Source: Leucobacter sp. OLIS6 (GTDB taxonomy: Bacteria; Actinomycetota; Actinomycetes; Actinomycetales; Microbacteriaceae). Taken from it: DNA of 64,000 nucleotides. The notes under the pieces were generated by a model. The model ran no database searches and was not told the origin of the DNA. It worked only from the letters and a program-made list of their open reading frames with translations. The translations under genes were made by a program, and so were the position numbers. The stretch covers positions 124,001 to 188,000 of the forward strand of contig NZ_MRAV01000011.1 of NCBI RefSeq assembly GCF_002752355.1, given 5' to 3'. Position 1 is the first letter of the stretch, and every line of letters begins with the position of its first letter. Below, one piece after another: positions 60,061 through 64,000 of the stretch.

Positions 60061-60274
60061 CCAGTAGCCGGTCGTCGGCCACTTCGTAGATCACCCGGTA
60101 GTCCCCGGTCCGGATCCTCCAGGCGAGATCTTCACCGACGAGCTTCTTGGCGCCGGGCGGTCGGGGATCGGCCTGCAGGTTCTCGATCGCGTCGAGCAGC
60201 CGTTCACGCGCGGGGCGCGGGAGCCTTCGGATCTGTTTCGCGGCTGCCGAGGTGAATTCGACGGCGTAGATCAC
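60017..60274 (-). CDS. RelE/YoeB-type mRNA interferase toxin
   Basis: 85 residues. Complete ParE/RelE fold with AAAKQIRRLPRPARERLLDAI, WRIRTGDYRVIYEV and HRREVYR, which supply the basic residues for mRNA cleavage in the ribosomal A site. Overlaps the antitoxin gene by ATGA. Confidence 0.92.
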   Translation of the reverse strand: MIYAVEFTSAAAKQIRRLPRPARERLLDAIENLQADPRPPGAKKLVGEDLAWRIRTGDYRVIYEVADDRLLVTVVRAAHRREVYR

Positions 60275-60534
60275 AGCGCGCGGTCACCGCGCAGTTCGGC
60301 GAGTGAGACTCGGATGCCGTCGTCGCTCGACTTCGCATCGCGGTAGGCGGCGAGGTCCTGGCTCATCTCGAGCTCTTCGAGGAGCTCGAGATCCTCGACG
60401 CCCACCACGACCGCCGCGAGCTTGCCGTTGCGGGTGACGCCGATGCGTTCGTGCGCGTACGCTGCGCGGCTGAGGATGTCCGATAGCTGGCCGCGAAGCT
60501 CTCGCGTGCTGACTTCGAGCGAGATGGTGTCCAT
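60271..60534 (-). CDS. Phd/YefM-type antitoxin
   Basis: 87 residues. N-terminal Phd/YefM DNA-binding domain (ISLEVSTRELRGQLSDILSRAAYAHERIGVTRNGKLAAVVV) and a C-terminal toxin-neutralising tail. The ATG lies 6 nt after TACACT; the promoter contains a GTGTA/TACAC inverted repeat that could be the autoregulatory operator. Confidence 0.92.
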   Translation of the reverse strand: MDTISLEVSTRELRGQLSDILSRAAYAHERIGVTRNGKLAAVVVGVEDLELLEELEMSQDLAAYRDAKSSDDGIRVSLAELRGDRAL

Positions 60535-60540
60535 GGAATA

Positions 60541-60560
60541 AGTGTAGCGACTGCGTACAC
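60541..60560 (-). promoter_or_regulatory. Leaderless promoter and operator of the antitoxin-toxin operon
   Basis: TACACT (60541-60546, minus strand) is 6 nt before the start codon. GTGTA (60542-60546) and TACAC (60556-60560) form a spaced inverted repeat over it, suiting Phd/YefM autoregulation. Confidence 0.55.
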
Positions 60561-60597
60561 ATCTGTCACCGTATCCACGGACTTGGTTTTGGGATCG

Positions 60598-61737
60598 CTA
60601 GCGCGACGGCCAGTGCCAGGGCGGAGCGTCGAGCAGCCCCTGTCCGAGCACCTTCGTGCCTTCGCCCGACGACACGAGTTCGACGGCCGTGCCCCGGGGT
60701 TCGAGCGCGCGCCGTAGCGCGGTGGAATGCGTGACGACGATGATCTGCGTGCGCCGCGCCGCCTCCGTGAGGAGCGAGCCGAGCGGACCGAGCAGATCCT
60801 CGTGGAGCGAGGCCTCCGGCTCGTTGACCACGATGAGCGGCGGGGGATCGGCGGGCAGCAGCGCGGCGCAGAGCAGCAGGCACCGCAGGGTGCCGTCCGA
60901 GAGCTCCGCAGCGGTCAGCGGTCGCAGCAGGCCGCGCTGGGAGAACAGCAGGCGGAACACGCCGTCGACGGCGTCGATGTCGACGTGCGAACCGGGGAAC
61001 GCGTCGGCGACCGCGGACGCCAGCGGTCCTTCCTGGCCGGATTCGATCGCCGTCGCCCAGACCGCGGCGAGATCCGCGCCGTCGTCGCTCAGCCAGCGGG
61101 TCCGGGTGCCGACCTGCGGCTGCCGGGCCGGGGCATCACGGTCGGCCCGGAAGTGGTCGTAGAAGCGCCACTGCGCCATCCCGTGCCGCAGCCGCAGGAC
61201 CTCGGGAAGCGCCGAGGGATCCTCGAGGTCGAGCAGCACGCTCTGGCCGGGTGCGAGCGTCTGGGGCACCGAGCGCCAGCCGCCGTCGCGCACGCGCACC
61301 GCGGCCCGGGTGCGGTCGATGACCACCGACGCCGGTCGCGCGAACGGGCCGGTGAAGACCTGCTCGCGCTTGATCTCGGGATCGCGGGTGAAGAAGCTGC
61401 GTGCGGGGTCGACCTGCGGCAGGCCGAGGTCGGCGAGGTAGCCGAAGTCGTCGGAGGCGAAACCGATCCGGAGCGAGACCGGGCGTTTGCGCACCGTGCC
61501 CTGACCGCTGCCCCGCCCGGGGTGCTCGGGGCCCGCCCAGAGCACGCTGGAGAGTCCGCCCTCGCGAGCGATCGCACCGACCGTGCGGCCTTCGCCGGCG
61601 GCTGCGAGCAGGTGCAGCGCCCGATAGAGGTTGGACTTGCCGGTGCCGTTGGCGCCCGACACGACGGTGAGCCGGTCGAGCGGCAGCACGAGCTCGACGA
61701 GGGAGCGGTATCCGCTGACGGCGAAGGTGGTGAGCAC
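60598..61737 (-). CDS. AAA family (SMC-like) ATPase
   Basis: 379 residues from a GTG. Walker A SGANGTGKSNLYRAL (~29-43), the ABC-type signature ELSDGTLRCLLL, and Walker B LIVVNEPEASLHEDLL followed by VVTHSTALRRAL. Belongs to the AAA_21/OLD-like group that reads out DNA or RNA. Between the toxin-antitoxin operon and an ABC-2 exporter; might be a defence or repair factor, but no partner nuclease is visible. Confidence 0.85.
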   Translation of the reverse strand: MLTTFAVSGYRSLVELVLPLDRLTVVSGANGTGKSNLYRALHLLAAAGEGRTVGAIAREGGLSSVLWAGPEHPGRGSGQGTVRKRPVSLRIGFASDDFGYLADLGLPQVDPARSFFTRDPEIKREQVFTGPFARPASVVIDRTRAAVRVRDGGWRSVPQTLAPGQSVLLDLEDPSALPEVLRLRHGMAQWRFYDHFRADRDAPARQPQVGTRTRWLSDDGADLAAVWATAIESGQEGPLASAVADAFPGSHVDIDAVDGVFRLLFSQRGLLRPLTAAELSDGTLRCLLLCAALLPADPPPLIVVNEPEASLHEDLLGPLGSLLTEAARRTQIIVVTHSTALRRALEPRGTAVELVSSGEGTKVLGQGLLDAPPWHWPSR

Positions 61738-61810
61738 GGGGGCAGTCTGGCAGCCACCACCGACACTGCGGACCGGCGCGGCCTCGTCGGCCCGAGCCGC
61801 CCCGCCGGGC

Positions 61811-62632
61811 TCAGACCCGCGCGGTGTCCCGGCGCAGCATCATGATCGCGGCACCCGAGAACAGCGCCAGCCAGACGATGAAGTTCACGTAGGACCACGG
61901 GTCCGGTGCGACGCCGAGCGACGCCGACTGCGACATGTCGGCGATGCCCCACAGCGGCGTGAACTTCGCGGCGATCTGCAGGGCCTGCGGCAGGATCTGC
62001 AGCGGCACGAACAGGCCGCCCATGAAACTCAGCACGGGGAGGATCGGGCCGAGGTAGCGCATCGCGTTCTGCGCGGGGAACGCGTAGCCGACCGCGAGGC
62101 CCAGCGCGGTGAGCATGAGCGACGAGATCCAGGCGATGAACCCGGCGAGCAGCAGATTGCCGAGCGGGGCGTGGATGCCGATGATGACGCCGGCGATGAG
62201 TGTCGCGGCGACGCCGACCGCGCCGACCGCGAGCCCCGTGAGGATCTTGACGCCGATGTAGACCCCGGGGTTCAGCGGCGTGAGCCGCAGCTGGCGGCTC
62301 CAGCCCTGCGAACGCTCCGTCGCGACCGAGACGCCGATCATGGTCGACGCGACCATCGCGCCGTACACCGCCATCGAGATCATGATGGGCACGGCGGCCG
62401 AGAGGCCGCCCTCGGCGATGGGGACGTCGGTCGCCGCCGTGTTCTTGTTCGGCAGCGCGATCATGAAGAGCATGCCGATGGGGAATGCGAGGGTGAAGAT
62501 CAGAGTTCCCGTGTTGCGGAAGCTGCGCTTCAGCTCCATGCCGAGGAACCGCAGGTTGAATCCGCCGAACGGCGGGGTCGTGCGGTTCGCCGTGTCGATC
62601 CGGCCCGGCCGGGTCTGCTGCGTGCCGCTCAT
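61811..62632 (-). CDS. ABC-2 type exporter permease
   Basis: 273 residues. Six membrane helices and an N-terminal cytoplasmic segment (GGFNLRFLGMELKRSFRNTGTLIF). Works with the ATPase whose stop codon overlaps its start (ATGA). DrrB-like; likely exports a lipid or drug. Confidence 0.88.
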   Translation of the reverse strand: MSGTQQTRPGRIDTANRTTPPFGGFNLRFLGMELKRSFRNTGTLIFTLAFPIGMLFMIALPNKNTAATDVPIAEGGLSAAVPIMISMAVYGAMVASTMIGVSVATERSQGWSRQLRLTPLNPGVYIGVKILTGLAVGAVGVAATLIAGVIIGIHAPLGNLLLAGFIAWISSLMLTALGLAVGYAFPAQNAMRYLGPILPVLSFMGGLFVPLQILPQALQIAAKFTPLWGIADMSQSASLGVAPDPWSYVNFIVWLALFSGAAIMMLRRDTARV

Positions 62633-63570
62633 CGTGCCGCCTCCGCGTTTGCTCGTTCGGTGGCGTCGCCCGTGAGCTGCAAGAACGCCTGCTCCAGGTT
62701 CTGGCTGGTGATGGTGACGTCGTGCGCCGCGGTCGCGGTGAGCAGGTGCCGGGCCGTGTCGTCCGACGACGCCGTGCGCACTTTGACCCGGTCGCCGCGC
62801 AGCTCCACCTGTTCGACGCCGGGCAGCGCGCGCAGCACGGGTTCGAGCTCGGCGCGGTTCGCCTCGGCGCCCTCCAGCACGGCCTCGACGGTGCGGCCGG
62901 CCGCCATGCTCTTGATCTCCGCGGCGGAGCCGTCGGCCACGATCCGGCCCTGGCGGATCAGCACGATGCGATCCGCGTACTGGTCGGCCTCCTCGAGGTA
63001 GTGCGTCGCGAACACGACGGTGCGTCCGCGGGCCGCGTCCGCGTGGATCGCGTTCCAGAAGGATCGCCGCCCCTCGACGTCCATGCCGGTGGTCGGCTCG
63101 TCGAGGATCAGCAGCCCGGGATCCGAGAGCAGCGCCATCGCGAAGCGGAGCCGCTGCTGCTCGCCGCCCGAGCACTTCTCGACCTTGCGCGCGGCGATCT
63201 GCAGGATTCCGGCGCGCTCCAGGGCATCGTCGACGTCGATGGTCGACGTGAACAGCGAGGCGTTCAGTCGCATGATGTCGCGCACCGTGAGGTCCTTGAG
63301 CAGGCCGCCCGTCTGCATGACGGCCGACACGAGTCCGCGCGCGATCGCGGCGCGGGGGCTCATGCCGAACAGCTCGACCGAGCCCGCGTCGGGGCGACCG
63401 AGGCCGAGGATCATGTCGATCGTGGTGGTCTTGCCGGCGCCGTTCGGGCCGAGGAACGCGACCACCTCGCCCTGCGCGACCTCGAGGTCGACGCCGTCGA
63501 CCGCCGTATGCTTGCCGAATCGTTTGACGAGCCCGGTCGCACGGATCGCCGGGGGAGTGCCAGTGTTCAC
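62629..63570 (-). CDS. ABC transporter ATP-binding protein (DrrA/CcmA-like)
   Basis: 313 residues from a GTG. Walker A LGPNGAGKTTTIDMI (~37-51), signature CSGGEQQRLRFAMALL, Walker B LLILDEPTTGMD, H loop TVVFATHYLEEAD. The C-terminal ~70 residues are the domain characteristic of daunorubicin-resistance type exporters. The start is 6 nt behind TAACGT with no ribosome site (leaderless). Confidence 0.93.
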   Translation of the reverse strand: MNTGTPPAIRATGLVKRFGKHTAVDGVDLEVAQGEVVAFLGPNGAGKTTTIDMILGLGRPDAGSVELFGMSPRAAIARGLVSAVMQTGGLLKDLTVRDIMRLNASLFTSTIDVDDALERAGILQIAARKVEKCSGGEQQRLRFAMALLSDPGLLILDEPTTGMDVEGRRSFWNAIHADAARGRTVVFATHYLEEADQYADRIVLIRQGRIVADGSAAEIKSMAAGRTVEAVLEGAEANRAELEPVLRALPGVEQVELRGDRVKVRTASSDDTARHLLTATAAHDVTITSQNLEQAFLQLTGDATERANAEAAR

Positions 63571-63576
63571 GACGTC

Positions 63577-63582
63577 ACGTTA
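63577..63582 (-). promoter_or_regulatory. -10 element of a leaderless promoter (ABC exporter)
   Basis: TAACGT on the minus strand, 6 nt before GTG 63570. Confidence 0.55.
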
Positions 63583-63684
63583 CCGCTCGGGCTCCTGAGC
63601 GAGTCTGCGTGCGGGCCGTGAGTCGCGAATCCGCACTGCTCCGCACGGCGCTGCATCGCCCCGCGGGCGTTCGGACGCCTCCCT

Positions 63685-63690
63685 TAGGCT
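63685..63690 (+). promoter_or_regulatory. -10 element of a leaderless promoter (HAD hydrolase)
   Basis: TAGGCT, 6 nt before the ATG at 63697. Same hexamer as at the erm leader. Confidence 0.55.
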
Positions 63691-63696
63691 GAGCCC

Positions 63697-64000
63697 ATGG
63701 AACGCATCGAAGCACGGGCAGCGCTGCTCGACATGGACGGCACCCTCGTCGACTCGACCGCGGTCGTCGAACGGCTCTGGGGTGAGTGGGCGGACCGGCA
63801 CGAGGTGCCCCGCGGCTCAGTACTGTCGGTGATCCACGGCCGTCAGGGGCACGAGAGCATGGCGATCCTGCTGCCCGAGCGCTCCGCAGACGAGAACATC
63901 GCCGAGAACGCCGGCATGCTGGCGCGCGAGGCGGTCGAGACGGACGGCGTCGTCGAGATCGCGGGCGCCGCCGCGTTCGTGGAGGCGCTCGCCTCTTTCC
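63697..64000 (+). CDS. HAD-superfamily phosphatase, N-terminal part (runs off the window)
   Basis: The first ~101 residues are visible: MERIEARAALLDMDGTLVDS has the nucleophile motif DxD (Asp12, Asp14), followed by a helical cap (GEWADRHEVPRGSVLSVIHGRQGHESMAILLP). This resembles sugar or glycerol phosphatases of the YfbT/DOG1 group. The 3' end lies outside the window. Confidence 0.85.
   Translation, partial: MERIEARAALLDMDGTLVDSTAVVERLWGEWADRHEVPRGSVLSVIHGRQGHESMAILLPERSADENIAENAGMLAREAVETDGVVEIAGAAAFVEALASF

Noticed and set aside
60598-61737. AAA ATPase and RelBE genes as an anti-phage defence island
   Set aside because: No nuclease, reverse transcriptase or other effector accompanies the ATPase, and its promoter is separate from the toxin-antitoxin operon. 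Too little to claim a defence system.

Overview
The window is a 64 kb piece of a high-GC chromosome that looks actinobacterial. The signs are GC-rich codon use with long antisense open frames, LAXTG-like cell-wall sorting signals, DUF5979-type surface domains, a perfect actinobacterial LexA box, and many genes whose start codon sits 6-7 nt behind a TANNNT element (leaderless transcripts). The gene set (Fur-catalase, erm with leader peptide, LCP/RodA, glpFKD) fits Microbacteriaceae; a Leucobacter-like genome is my best guess, but that is inference. I see no tRNA, rRNA, CRISPR array, insertion sequence or phage gene. No gap without a gene exceeds 300 bases; the largest (24970-25250) holds the erm leader and attenuator.

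Layout. 2-1534: C-terminal part of a surface protein ending in a 40-bp palindromic terminator. 1750-7041: glycerol catabolism (SorC regulator, divergent glpD-glpF-glpK). 7141-12358: LAL-type LuxR regulator, UDP-GlcNAc 2-epimerase, two tandem GntR/FCD regulators. 12499-22459: the most unusual region, with a micro-protein that is almost only a sorting signal (LAITG), an exosortase/archaeosortase-fold protein (Cys-Arg-His), a processive GT2 glycosyltransferase, a LapA-domain protein and a 2406-residue anchored surface protein. 22555-26862: CtpE-like P-type ATPase, erm methyltransferase with a stalling-leader attenuator, PAP2 phosphatase. 26962-31222: LCP ligase, RodA/FtsW and a two-component system.

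31257-33398: Fur-catalase-small Cys protein operon with a Fur-type operator. 33454-40144: AraC/MFS pair, frameshifted cinA, HAD phosphatase, a YtcJ-type amidohydrolase and two membrane proteins. 40350-44005: sugar ABC importer without its own ATPase, whose MalF-like subunit carries an extracytoplasmic beta domain. 44151-51561: AI-2E-type permease, DUF1266 protein, ArsR-CDF metal efflux pair, then a small cell-envelope cluster (DUF6153-like, 38-aa membrane protein, M23 peptidase, DsbA-like thioredoxin, zf-TFIIB protein).

51650-56868: TetR regulator and Pr6Pr membrane protein, an SOS-box-controlled small protein beside a divergent SRAP protein, an MDR oxidoreductase and a second YtcJ amidohydrolase. 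56895-60060: APC permease with divergent LacI-MarR regulators. 60017-64000: RelBE-type toxin-antitoxin pair, AAA ATPase, ABC-2 drug/antibiotic-type exporter, and the start of a HAD phosphatase.
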